Assembly: GCA_026713105.1 (NCBI GenBank) | Contig: JAPOPC010000034.1 | Span: forward strand, 1 to 64,000 | DNA from: Acidimicrobiaceae bacterium | GTDB taxonomy: Bacteria > Actinomycetota > Acidimicrobiia > Acidimicrobiales > Poriferisodalaceae | DNA: 64,000 nucleotides | Reading direction: 5' to 3' | In this document: positions 26,300 through 34,875 of the stretch, piece after piece | Numbering within the stretch: position 1 is the first letter of the stretch | How the letters are laid out: each line of letters opens with the position of its first letter | Position numbers and translations under genes: made by a program | The notes under the pieces: model-generated | The model's input: the letters and a program-made list of their open reading frames with translations, nothing else | The model's database searches: none | Told to the model about the DNA's origin: nothing

Positions 26300-27080
26300 G
26301 CAATCGTCGCCACCCCGTCCGGCGGCGCGACTGCGCATCGACTTGTTCTCGATCTTCCCCGCCGAGCTCGACGCCATGTGCAGCCTGAGCATCTTGGGCC
26401 GCGCCCGAGCGCAGGGTCTGCTGGACCTCCGCTGCTGGGACTTGCGACGTGCAACCAAGGACGCTCACCGCACCGTCGACGATGCTCCCTTCGGTGGCGG
26501 ACCGGGCATGATCCTCATGCCGGAGCCGGTCTTCGCGGCCGTCGAGGAGGTCTCGGGACCACGGCCGTTGTTGCTGCTCGATGCTGGCGGCCGGCGATTC
26601 GACCAAGCCATGGCCGCTGAGCTAGCAGAGTTGGGGTCGGCGGAGTCAGGCGGCTTCAGCTTGCTGTGCGGCCGCTATGAAGGCGTGGACGAGCGCATCC
26701 GCACCGAGCTTGTCGATGGCTCAGTCTCCATCGGCGATGTCGTGCTGGCCGGCGGCGAATTCGCCGCCATGGTCGTGGTGGAAGCCGTGGGCCGGCTGGT
26801 GCCTGGTGTACTCGGCAACGCATCGTCCCCGATGGACGAGAGCTTTGCGGCGGGGCTGCTGGAACACCCGCAATGGACACGTCCAGCATCGTTCCGTGGG
26901 CTGGAGGCACCCGAAGTACTGCGCAGCGGCGACCACGCCCGCGTCGCTCGCTGGCGCCAGGCCATGGCGCTTGTCCGAACTGCCGCCGAGCGTCCGGACC
27001 TCGTAGCGGCGCGAGGTGTCAGTGACGCCGACCGGGAGCTTCTCGCAGAGTTTGGCCTCGAGCTCGAGACCGGCTGCTGA
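26271..27080 (+). CDS. trmD: tRNA (guanine37-N1)-methyltransferase TrmD
   Basis: 269 residues. SPOUT trefoil-knot motifs: LLCGRYEGVDERI (131-143) and SIGDVVLAGGE (153-163). Methylates G37 of tRNAs to prevent frameshifting. ATG 26271 has GGAGGTG 4 bases upstream and overlaps rimM by 29 bases, a tight coupling. An N-terminal tail of ~20 Ser/Pro-rich residues precedes the conserved LRIDLFSIFP. Confidence 0.96.
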   Translation: MGSSSSNRPEQSSPPRPAARLRIDLFSIFPAELDAMCSLSILGRARAQGLLDLRCWDLRRATKDAHRTVDDAPFGGGPGMILMPEPVFAAVEEVSGPRPLLLLDAGGRRFDQAMAAELAELGSAESGGFSLLCGRYEGVDERIRTELVDGSVSIGDVVLAGGEFAAMVVVEAVGRLVPGVLGNASSPMDESFAAGLLEHPQWTRPASFRGLEAPEVLRSGDHARVARWRQAMALVRTAAERPDLVAARGVSDADRELLAEFGLELETGC

Positions 27081-27091
27081 GGTGAGGCTGA

Positions 27092-27153
27092 GCCGATAGG
27101 CGAAGCCGTGGCCCGAGCGGCCCGTGAGCGATAGCGAACAAGAGCGGGAAACA
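27092..27153 (+). repeat. Dispersed 62-bp repeat, copy B
   Basis: Matches copy A (9001-9062) at 59 of 62 positions, starting 12 bases after the trmD stop. It is noncoding here. A 17-base piece of its head, GCTGAGCCGATAGGCGA (27088 onwards), recurs at 27199-27215. Confidence 0.85.
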
Positions 27154-27198
27154 GCTGGTGCGACAGCGTGGAGGTTCACCTACCCGCGCGACCTGTGT

Positions 27199-27215
27199 GC
27201 GCTGAGCCGATAGGC
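27199..27215 (+). repeat. Partial copy of the dispersed repeat (copy E)
   Basis: GCTGAGCCGATAGGCGA repeats exactly the bases around the head of copy B, about 110 bases downstream, then diverges. Suggests an originally tandem arrangement in the trmD-rplS spacer. Confidence 0.7.
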
Positions 27216-27245
27216 GATCGTTGCCGCAATTCGCAGGCAGACCAC

Positions 27246-27251
27246 TAGCCT
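27246..27251 (+). promoter_or_regulatory. -10-like box upstream of rplS
   Basis: TAGCCT 41 bases before the rplS ATG; leader contains GGGAG (27278-27282). Indicates that rplS is transcribed separately from trmD, past the repeats. Confidence 0.4.
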
Positions 27252-27292
27252 GCGGTGTTCGTCGTCACGCCGATCACGGGAGTCGGATCGCT

Positions 27293-27637
27293 ATGGAAAG
27301 CACCGATCTTGTCGAGGGAGCGCGCCTGCGCGACGATCATCCCGAATTCGGTCCTGGCGACACGGTGCGCGTTCACGTACGCGTCGTCGAGGGCAACCGG
27401 CAGCGGACCCAGATCTTCGAGGGCTACGTCATCGCACGGCATTCGTCGGGCATCAGCGAGACCTTCACGGTGCGCAAGCTCAGCTTCGGCGTCGGCGTCG
27501 AGCGGACATTTCCGTTGCACGCGCCCACCATCGCGAAGATCGAGCGCGTGGCCGTCGGCGACGTGCGCAGAGCGAAGCTGTACTACCTGCGCGATCGCGT
27601 CGGCAAGGCAGCGCGGATTCGCGAAAAGCGCTTCTAG
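27293..27637 (+). CDS. rplS: 50S ribosomal protein L19
   Basis: 114 residues, normal length. [29 protein letters not shown] and the Arg/Lys-rich [20 protein letters not shown] end are diagnostic. Located at the 30S-50S interface. ATG 27293 is chosen because the longer frame back to 27221 runs through the promoter region. Confidence 0.97.
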   Translation: MESTDLVEGARLRDDHPEFGPGDTVRVHVRVVEGNRQRTQIFEGYVIARHSSGISETFTVRKLSFGVGVERTFPLHAPTIAKIERVAVGDVRRAKLYYLRDRVGKAARIREKRF

Positions 27638-27639
27638 CA

Positions 27640-27673
27640 GGGCACCGGCGGTCGCGGGCCGGGCGCGGTGCCC
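27640..27673 (+). promoter_or_regulatory. 8-bp perfect hairpin between rplS and yraN
   Basis: GGGCACCG (27640-27647) pairs with CGGTGCCC (27666-27673) around an 18-base GC-rich loop. It begins 3 bases after the rplS stop and ends 2 bases before the yraN ATG, so it could end rplS transcription or hide the yraN start. No U-tract follows. Confidence 0.5.
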
Positions 27674-27675
27674 CC

Positions 27676-28020
27676 ATGACCGCTCGGCGTCAAGCACTCG
27701 GCCGCTACGGCGAAGACCTCGTCGAGCGCTGGTATGCCGAGCGCGGTTACCGCGTCCTCGAGCGCAATTGGCGCTGCCCGTCAGGCGAGTTGGACCTTGT
27801 GGTGACCGACGGCTCGCAGTTGGTGTTCTGTGAGGTCAAGACCCGCTCCAGTGACCGATACGGCACCGGTTTCGAGGCGATCACCCGGGCCAAGCAGCAG
27901 CAAGTCCGGCGTCTCGCGGCGCAGTATGTGCGCCAGCGCGGCGGCTGGGCCGGACCACTCCGCTGCGACGCGGCGTCGGTCATGGGACGCACGGTCGAAG
28001 TCCTGTTCGCCGCCTTCTAG
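27676..28020 (+). CDS. yraN: UPF0102 / YraN-family nuclease-like protein
   Basis: 114 residues with the PD-(D/E)XK-like core: GELDLVVTDGSQLVFCEVKTRS (about 38-58), preceded by GRYGEDLVERWYAERGY. This family sits beside comM/dprA in many genomes; its biological role is unclear, though a restriction-endonuclease-like Holliday-junction fold is inferred from the motif. rnhB and lepB, often placed here in actinobacteria, are absent. Confidence 0.92.
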   Translation: MTARRQALGRYGEDLVERWYAERGYRVLERNWRCPSGELDLVVTDGSQLVFCEVKTRSSDRYGTGFEAITRAKQQQVRRLAAQYVRQRGGWAGPLRCDAASVMGRTVEVLFAAF

Positions 28021-28033
28021 CCGGATCAGCCTC

Positions 28034-28243
28034 TCAGCCGAGCGGCCGCCGCAGGCGCCTCGCCGACCAGCAACCCCAGTGCCAGTGACGTCGCAGGTCG
28101 ACCGCGTCGTGCGGCACCGCCACGACATGGCCCACGCCAGGTTCGATCGCATTGCCGCAGCCGCCGCAGATGTATCGCTTGGTCGCCTCGTACGGCTGCA
28201 CGCGGCGTACATCGAAGCCCGGCTCCGGTTCGAGCTTGCGCAT
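28034..28243 (-). CDS. Small conserved Trp/His/Cys protein, function unknown
   Basis: 69 residues: MRKLEPEPGFDVRRVQPYEATKRYICGGCGNAIEP at the start in composition, with CGGC (26-29), a GVGHVVAVP segment, and RRHWHWGCW at 51-59. A CxxC followed by His/Cys residues suggests a single zinc site. I recall similar short proteins in other actinobacteria, with no assigned function. It lies 8 bases downstream of the 36-residue membrane microprotein on the same strand, so the two likely form a small operon opposed to the yraN-comM direction. Confidence 0.65.
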   Translation of the reverse strand: MRKLEPEPGFDVRRVQPYEATKRYICGGCGNAIEPGVGHVVAVPHDAVDLRRHWHWGCWSARRLRRPLG

Positions 28244-28251
28244 CGCCGGTC

Positions 28252-28362
28252 TCAACCCACCAGCGCCCACACGACGAGGCCGGCCGCCACGATTGCGGCA
28301 GCGGCGAGCAGCACGTAGTCGAGCCGCGTCGAGCGGTGCTTGCGATACGGGTTGTACCCCAT
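28252..28362 (-). CDS. 36-residue single-span membrane microprotein
   Basis: Reads MGYNPYRKHRSTRLD, then a hydrophobic helix of about 19 residues rich in Ala, Val and Leu, ending WALVG. A positive N-terminus followed by a single span predicts an N-in microprotein. Too short for gene callers. Support comes from the coherent signal (basic head plus clean transmembrane helix, 37 codons without rare features) and the close spacing to the next minus-strand gene. A weak GGAG lies about 13 bases upstream. Function unknown. Confidence 0.6.
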   Translation of the reverse strand: MGYNPYRKHRSTRLDYVLLAAAAIVAAGLVVWALVG

Positions 28363-28553
28363 GGGTGCAGTATCGCTCCGCATCGCGTCCTCGGCGTCCT
28401 CGAGCGTGGCGAAAATGCATTGCGCTCCGCAGACCGCTGTGATCTACGGTCCACGCCAAGGTCCCCAGGCCAGCGAGCACCCGCAAGTTCTCCGGTGAGG
28501 TGCCGTACCGCAGACCGATCTGATCGTGGCCCCGAGCGGGCTTCCCCGTCGAA

Positions 28554-28586
28554 ACCGGACTGCGCCTGCGAGGCGCAGCATCCGGT
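28554..28586 (+). promoter_or_regulatory. Long hairpin in the comM leader
   Basis: ACCGGA-CTGCGCC, a 5-base loop TGCGA, then GGCGCAG, a 2-base bulge and TCCGGT: 13 paired bases. It lies 10 bases before the AGGAGGAGG ribosome site of comM. Could control comM translation or end transcripts from upstream. Confidence 0.5.
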
Positions 28587-28607
28587 CCGAGTTACAGGAG
28601 GAGGCCC

Positions 28608-30125
28608 ATGCTGGCTACCGCAACGGCCGCGACGTTGGTTGGCGTCGACGGCCATGTCGTCACCGTCGAAGTGCACACTTCCAGCGGTTTGCCGTCGTTC
28701 ACCATCGTCGGACTGCCTGACGCGGCGTGCCGCGAAGCCCGCGACCGAGTCCGTGCTGCGGTCCTGTCCTCAGGGTTTGAGTGGCCGCCCGGGCGTGTCA
28801 CGGTCAACCTGGCGCCGTCGGGCCTGCGTAAGGGCGGCGCGGTGCTGGACCTGGCGATCGCAGTGGCGTTCCTGACGGTCACCGAGCAGCTGCCGGCAGA
28901 GTCGCTGCGGGGAATGGCCTTTGTTGGCGAGTTGGGCCTCGACGGCGCCATCCGCAGCGTCGTGGGCGTGCTGCCGCTGGCCGACGCGCTCCGCGACCGG
29001 GCGCTGGTGGTCGCGCCCGAGGCCTACCACGTTGCCCGCGCCGCAGGTCCGCGCGAGGTGTATGCGGTGGACACGCTCGCGTGCCTCGTCGCGGTGCTGT
29101 CGAATCGCATGCCTTGGCCCGACCCGCCGCCGGATCCGCCTGCGCCGCCCCCCGTCCCGGTCCCCGATCTCCGCGACGTCATCGGGCAGCCCTCCGCCCG
29201 GCGGGCAGTCGAGGTTGCTGCAGCGGGCGGTCACCACCTGCTGATGCTGGGGCCACCGGGTGCCGGCAAGACCATGCTCGCCCGCCGGTTGATTGGCCTG
29301 CTGCCCGAACTCAGCCGCCAGTGCGCGATGGAAGCCACTCGGGTCCAGTCGGCAGCGGGCTTGCCGCTGCCCACGGGCTTGGCCACTCGGCCGATTCTTC
29401 GCAGCCCCCACCACACCGCCACGGTCGCTGCGCTCGTCGGCGGAGGTACCGCTGCGATTCGGCCCGGCGAGATCTCGCTGGCACACCGCGGCGTGCTGTT
29501 CCTCGACGAACTGGGCGAGTTCGCGCCGAGTGTCCTCGATGCCATGCGCCAGCCGCTCGAAGAAGGTGTCGTTCAAGTGAGTCGAGCCTCAGGATCGTGC
29601 TCGTTTCCGTCTCGGTTCTTGCTGGTGGCGGCCATGAATCCGTGCCCATGCGGGCAGGCCGGCCGGCCGAACTCGTGCCGCTGTTCAGATCTCGCCCGCC
29701 AGCGCTACCTTCGCCGTCTCTCGGGGCCGTTGCTCGATCGCTTCGATCTGCGCATCCAAGTACAGCCGCCCGATCCCGACCAATTGCTCGACGGCACCGG
29801 TGGCGAGCCGACCACTGTCGTCGCCGCCCGGGTGGCGGGGGCGCGCGAGCGGGCGGCATCTCGAGGTGTCGAGGCCAACGTCGAGCTGAGCGGCACGCAA
29901 CTCGAGCAGTTCGCCCCCCTCACGCCTGCCGCCCACGCTGCGTTGCGTGAGCGCTTGCGCGGCGGTCTGCTCAGCGGCCGCGGTCTGCATCGCGTGCGTT
30001 GCGTGGCACTGACGCTGTGCGACCTTGCCGCAGACGAGCCCCTCATCAATGCTGAACGCCTCGCCGAAGCGCTGTCGCTGCGCGCCAGCGTCGGCAAGCT
30101 CTATGCGCCCGCAGCCGCAGCGTGA
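28608..30125 (+). CDS. comM: ComM/YifB-family Mg-chelatase-like AAA+ ATPase
   Basis: 505 residues: N-terminal Lon-like ChlI domain (FTIVGLPDAACREARDRV), AAA+ core with Walker A GPPGAGKT at 215-222 and Walker B VLFLDELGEF near 296, and a C-terminal Mg-chelatase segment. ComM is a hexameric helicase promoting branch migration of integrating DNA in transformation. A very strong AGGAGGAGG site precedes the ATG. With dprA and yraN alongside, this is a DNA-uptake/recombination cluster, although no uptake pilus genes are present. Confidence 0.95.
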   Translation: MLATATAATLVGVDGHVVTVEVHTSSGLPSFTIVGLPDAACREARDRVRAAVLSSGFEWPPGRVTVNLAPSGLRKGGAVLDLAIAVAFLTVTEQLPAESLRGMAFVGELGLDGAIRSVVGVLPLADALRDRALVVAPEAYHVARAAGPREVYAVDTLACLVAVLSNRMPWPDPPPDPPAPPPVPVPDLRDVIGQPSARRAVEVAAAGGHHLLMLGPPGAGKTMLARRLIGLLPELSRQCAMEATRVQSAAGLPLPTGLATRPILRSPHHTATVAALVGGGTAAIRPGEISLAHRGVLFLDELGEFAPSVLDAMRQPLEEGVVQVSRASGSCSFPSRFLLVAAMNPCPCGQAGRPNSCRCSDLARQRYLRRLSGPLLDRFDLRIQVQPPDPDQLLDGTGGEPTTVVAARVAGARERAASRGVEANVELSGTQLEQFAPLTPAAHAALRERLRGGLLSGRGLHRVRCVALTLCDLAADEPLINAERLAEALSLRASVGKLYAPAAAA

Positions 30126-30161
30126 GCCTCCCACGATGATGCCCGCATCGAGGTTCGAGCG

Positions 30162-31322
30162 GTGAATGCGGGAGACCCTGCTGGCGACGAGCGGGCGGAG
30201 CTCGGGGCGCTGGTCGAGCTGTGTTCGCTGCCGCGCATGGGTCCGGCACGGATTCGCGCCTTGATGGGCGGCGGCGACGCGCTCGGGGCCATCGAGCACT
30301 TGCGCCGCGGTCGGGAGGTGATGCTGGCTGGGTTGCGGGCCTGCCGCGGCGTCGATGAGACATTGATCGCGGCGTGGCGCCGGCAGGTCGCATCGGCGTT
30401 CGACCAAGCGGCGGCAAGCGGGCAACTGGTTGGCGCCGGCCTGCTCGATGCCCATGCACAGGCAGGCATCTGGATGACGGTGCCGGCGCGCACTGATGCG
30501 GCCGAGATCTGGGAGTCGGACCCCGAGCCGCCTGCGCTGCTGTTCGGTCAGGGTGCCGCCATTGATCCGGCGGTCCGGCGTGTCGGCGTCGTGGGCACGC
30601 GACGATGCACGGCCTACGGACGTACGGTGGCGAAGCAACTCGGAGCGGGCCTCGCCGGGGCGGGTGTGGCGGTGGTGTCTGGCCTCGCGACTGGCGTCGA
30701 CGGCATCGCTCAGCGCGCAGCGCTTGATGAGAGCGGCCAGGTCATCGGCGTGGTGGGCAGCGGGCTGGATCAGGTGTACCCAGCTTCGAATCGGGCGCTG
30801 TGGGCCGATGTGGCCCGGCACGGAACACTGCTCAGCGAGTACCCGCTGGGCAGGCGCGCGGCGCCGTGGCAGTTTCCGGCGCGCAATCGGATTGTGGCGG
30901 CGCTGTGCGAAGTGCTGGTGGTGGTCGAGTCGGGTCCAACGGGTGGCTCGATGTACACCGTCGACGCCGCAGCCGAACGGGACCGGCCGGTCATGGCGGT
31001 GCCGGGACCAATCACCAGCGTCGCATCGGTTGGCACCAACCGGCTCTTGTCGGAGGGATGCGCGCCCGTCTGCGACGTGGACGACATCTTGGCGGCGCTG
31101 GGCGAACCTGCTGGTGCTCATGGCTCGGCGGCGAGCCCCGCCCCGCCGAGCTGCGAACTCGATCGCCAGGTCCTCGATGAACTCACTGCGGGTCCGCGCA
31201 CACTCGACGAGCTCACGCTGCGCACCGGTGCCGGACTGGCCGAGCTGGCATCAGCGCTCGGTCGCTTGCAGCTCGCGGGCTGGGCCGCGGAGACGGGCGG
31301 ATGGTGGGAGAAGGCTCGATGA
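30162..31322 (+). CDS. dprA: DNA-processing protein DprA
   Basis: 386 residues. Rossmann-like ssDNA-binding core: GVVGTRRCTAYGR, SGLATGVDGIAQRAALD, GSGLDQVYPASN, LSEYPLG, FPARNRIVAALCEVLVVVE. The C-terminal winged-helix (about 330-385) ends the protein. Loads RecA on incoming single strands. GTG start. An N-terminal HhH-like helical part (15-75) precedes the core. Confidence 0.96.
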   Translation: MNAGDPAGDERAELGALVELCSLPRMGPARIRALMGGGDALGAIEHLRRGREVMLAGLRACRGVDETLIAAWRRQVASAFDQAAASGQLVGAGLLDAHAQAGIWMTVPARTDAAEIWESDPEPPALLFGQGAAIDPAVRRVGVVGTRRCTAYGRTVAKQLGAGLAGAGVAVVSGLATGVDGIAQRAALDESGQVIGVVGSGLDQVYPASNRALWADVARHGTLLSEYPLGRRAAPWQFPARNRIVAALCEVLVVVESGPTGGSMYTVDAAAERDRPVMAVPGPITSVASVGTNRLLSEGCAPVCDVDDILAALGEPAGAHGSAASPAPPSCELDRQVLDELTAGPRTLDELTLRTGAGLAELASALGRLQLAGWAAETGGWWEKAR

Positions 31323-31372
31323 CGGCGCCCGCTGGTTGCACTGGTGCTTGCAATCCGGCCGGGGCCGCTCGG

Positions 31373-31378
31373 TACTGT
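31373..31378 (+). promoter_or_regulatory. -10-like box of leaderless promoter (xerC)
   Basis: TACTGT lies 7 bases before GTG 31386, the start that gives a 300-residue recombinase. Used to choose between three in-frame GTG codons. Confidence 0.45.
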
Positions 31379-31385
31379 GGTTCTG

Positions 31386-32288
31386 GTGGCCGCGGCACCA
31401 CCCTCTTGGCGAGTTCCCGAATTCATCCTGTCGCTCACTGCGGCATCGGAGTCCACCAGGCGCGCCTATCGAACCGATGTGTGCCAATTCTCCGAGTGGG
31501 CCTCGCGAGCCGGGCTCGACGCGCCCAGCGACGTCGACAGGCGCCGGCTGCGGCGATACATCGCATTCCTGTCGGTACGCGGACTGACGCAGCGCTCCGT
31601 GGCGCGCAAGGCATCCGCATTGCGGCGTTACTTCGGCTGGCTGGTGCGCGATGGCGCCGTCGAGGTCGATCCGGCGCTCGGTCTCGCCGCGCCCGCTGGC
31701 TCAGGACGGTTGCCGCGCGTGCTCGGTGCAGCGGAAGTCTCCGAGATGCTCGGCGACGGTGCGGTTCCGCCGGATCCGACCGAGATGCGGGACCGCCTCG
31801 TGCTCGAATTGCTCTACGGCAGCGGCTTGCGGGTCGCCGAGCTCTGCGGGCTCGACCGCGACACCTTCCGGTCCGGCAACACTCACATCGGGGTGATCGG
31901 CAAGGGTGCCAAGCCCCGCCGAGTGCCGCTCAGCGAGCCTTCGGTGGCATTGCTCGCAGCCTGGCGCGACGGTGGCAGCGACGAGTTCGATGCGCAGCGT
32001 CTGCGCCAGCGGGCCGACCGCGACCCTATGGCTCTGCTGGTGAACCTGCGCGGCAACCGCCTCGGGACGCGCGACGTACAGCGGATCCTGGATCATTACG
32101 CAGACACGCCGACCCATCCCCATGCCTTGCGGCACACCTACGCGACGCATCTGCTGGACGGCGGCGCCGACCTGCGCGTCGTGCAGGAATTGCTCGGCCA
32201 TCAGCGACTTGCGACGACGCAGATCTATACGCGGGTCAGCAGGGAGCGCCTCAGGGAGGTGTACGAGTCGGCACACCCGCGCGCCTGA
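31386..32288 (+). CDS. xerC: Tyrosine recombinase XerC/XerD
   Basis: 300 residues from GTG 31386; GTG codons at 31344 and 31377 would add up to 14 residues. N-terminal SAM-like core-binding domain (to about 100), then the catalytic domain with all expected residues: R149, K173, H246, R249, H272 and nucleophile Y281 (in TQIYTRV). Resolves chromosome dimers at dif with FtsK (also in this window) and a Xer partner. Its position after dprA supports XerC, but XerD cannot be excluded by sequence alone. The stop overlaps the M23 gene. Confidence 0.93.
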   Translation: MAAAPPSWRVPEFILSLTAASESTRRAYRTDVCQFSEWASRAGLDAPSDVDRRRLRRYIAFLSVRGLTQRSVARKASALRRYFGWLVRDGAVEVDPALGLAAPAGSGRLPRVLGAAEVSEMLGDGAVPPDPTEMRDRLVLELLYGSGLRVAELCGLDRDTFRSGNTHIGVIGKGAKPRRVPLSEPSVALLAAWRDGGSDEFDAQRLRQRADRDPMALLVNLRGNRLGTRDVQRILDHYADTPTHPHALRHTYATHLLDGGADLRVVQELLGHQRLATTQIYTRVSRERLREVYESAHPRA

Positions 32289-32881
32289 CCGCAGTACTTG
32301 TTGTCGCGGCAGCGGGGGTGCTGACTGTCGGCAGCGCCCCGGCGACAGCGCAGACTGGGCCGACCCAGATTGGGCCGACGACAACTGGGCCGACCCAGTC
32401 TGGGCCGACGGTGACCTACGTCTGGCCGGTCGAGGGAACGGTGGTCGATCCGTTTCGACCGCCGACGCATTCCTACGGGCCAGGCAATCGCGGCCTGGAG
32501 TTCGCAACGCAGCCCGGCGCATCGTTCTGGGCGGCCGCACGTGGCGTCGTGAGCTTCGCAGGACAGGTGGGAGGGCGGCTCCACGTCACGGTGAGCCATC
32601 CCGACGGTCTGCGGGTGTCGTATTCCGGGGTGGCGACCATCGCCGTGCGTCGAGGCGAACGGGTGCATCAGGGACAACTGCTGGGCACCACCGGCGACAG
32701 GCTTCATGTCGGCGTGCGTCAAGGCGAGACCTACCTTGACCCGGCCGGGATCTTCGACGAGGACGGCGGTGTCAGCGCGCAGCCCCATCTGGGCCGTCCG
32801 CGGCTCGTTCCCTCACCGGTGCCCGTGTACCGGCTGCAACTGCGCTGGTTACACTCCGACGCTGGCATTGCAGTGCTCTGA
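32285..32881 (+). CDS. Secreted M23-like protein with substituted metal ligands, probable CTG start
   Basis: About 198 residues. A hydrophobic segment ([15 protein letters not shown]) ending in APATAQ looks like a signal peptide, followed by a four-copy GPT-rich linker and an M23/LytM domain (about 45-165). The usual HxxxD ligands read N and E (GNRGLEF) and the later HxH reads RLH, so zinc binding and endopeptidase activity are doubtful; it may act like inactive LytM regulators. No ATG, GTG or TTG precedes the signal peptide in frame. The best start is CTG 32285, overlapping the xerC TGA by 4 bases as in other pairs here; the next NTG (GTG 32318) lies inside the signal peptide. Position between xerC and rpsB is typical. 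Confidence 0.75.
   Translation: MTAVLVVAAAGVLTVGSAPATAQTGPTQIGPTTTGPTQSGPTVTYVWPVEGTVVDPFRPPTHSYGPGNRGLEFATQPGASFWAAARGVVSFAGQVGGRLHVTVSHPDGLRVSYSGVATIAVRRGERVHQGQLLGTTGDRLHVGVRQGETYLDPAGIFDEDGGVSAQPHLGRPRLVPSPVPVYRLQLRWLHSDAGIAVL
32351..32411 (+). repeat. Tandem ~15-bp repeat coding a Gly-Pro-Thr linker
   Basis: TGGGCCGAC occurs four times at roughly 15-base spacing, within units such as ACTGGGCCGACCCAG. It codes repeated Gly-Pro-Thr with Gln/Thr between signal peptide and M23 domain. Copy number probably varies among relatives. Confidence 0.8.
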
Positions 32882-33039
32882 GGTCCAGTCTCCCGCAAGC
32901 CCCGTCTTGTGGAGGCCCGGCCTCGCGGGTGCCGCAGCGCCATGTCCATGAGCTGATCAGCCGGGGCGACCCCACGGTCGCCGCTGCCCAAGCGGCGTCG
33001 TCCTCGGTGCAGAGTTTCGAACCGTGGGGAGGAGCATTC
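32882..33039 (+). promoter_or_regulatory. rpsB leader region with hairpin
   Basis: 158 bases without a gene. A perfect hairpin CGCCGCT (32979-32985), loop GCCCA, AGCGGCG (32991-32997) lies about 43 bases before the rpsB start, and a smaller GAGGC/GCCTC hairpin at 32912-32924. S2 leaders in other bacteria mediate autoregulation; that role is only inferred here. Confidence 0.4.
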
Positions 33040-34059
<1,020 letters not shown>

Positions 34060-34060
34060 C

Positions 34061-34867
34061 ATGGCAGCGTTCACTGCCAAAGACGTTCAGGCTTTGCGCC
34101 AGGCCACTGGTGCGGGAATGATGGATGCCAAGAACGCGCTGAGCCGATGCGATGGGGATGCCGCCGCGGCGGCCCAGTGGCTTCGTGAGAATGGCATCGC
34201 CAAGTCGATGGCACGAGCCGACCGTGACAACAGCGACGGTGTCGTTGTGGCTCGTGTGGAGAACAGCGGGGACGGCTCAGTCGGCGCGATCGTCGAGTTG
34301 CGCTGCGAGACAGACTTTGTCGCCAAGTCCGATGGATTCCTCTCGATGGCGGACAAGCTGCTGAGCGATGTGATCGCAAGCGGTGCTTCAGCCGTTGCCG
34401 ATGCGGCGGGCGTCATTGACGATCTCAAGATCACGCTCAAGGAGAACATCGCGATCGGAACGGTTGAGCGCTTCGAGGCCCCGAGCGGTTCCTGCATCGA
34501 TGCCTATGTCCACCACCAGAACGGCCGTGGCGTCAATGCAGTGCTCGTGCAACTCGAAGGAGCGACACCCGAACTCGCCCACGATGTCGCGCTGCACATA
34601 GCGAGCAGCCGCCCCACCTACATCCGGCGGTCGGACGTGCCGACGGACGTGCTTGATCGCGAGCGGGCAACCTTCGAGGCAATCAGCCGCAATGAGGGCA
34701 AACCGGAGGCGGCGCTGCCGAAGATCGTCGAAGGCCGTCTCACCGGCTACCTGCGTGAGCACACGCTCATGGAGCAGAAGTTCGTGAAGGACGAGAAGCG
34801 GACGATCGCCGATCTCGTCGGTCCGGCGAACGTGACGCGTTTCGCCCAAGTCGAGATCGGTCGCTGA
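34061..34867 (+). CDS. tsf: Elongation factor Ts
   Basis: 268 residues. N-terminal UBA domain (KDVQALRQATGAGMMDAKNAL), then the TDFVAKSDGF core motif and dimerisation domain. Nucleotide exchange factor for EF-Tu. GGAAGGAG about 10 bases upstream, inside the rpsB end. Confidence 0.97.
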   Translation: MAAFTAKDVQALRQATGAGMMDAKNALSRCDGDAAAAAQWLRENGIAKSMARADRDNSDGVVVARVENSGDGSVGAIVELRCETDFVAKSDGFLSMADKLLSDVIASGASAVADAAGVIDDLKITLKENIAIGTVERFEAPSGSCIDAYVHHQNGRGVNAVLVQLEGATPELAHDVALHIASSRPTYIRRSDVPTDVLDRERATFEAISRNEGKPEAALPKIVEGRLTGYLREHTLMEQKFVKDEKRTIADLVGPANVTRFAQVEIGR

Positions 34868-34875
34868 GCACCGCT

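Noticed and set aside
31301-32284. Upstream extension of the M23 frame giving a 526-residue protein
   Set aside because: The extension is an out-of-frame reading of xerC with Arg/Ala-rich noise; the signal peptide begins only near 32285.
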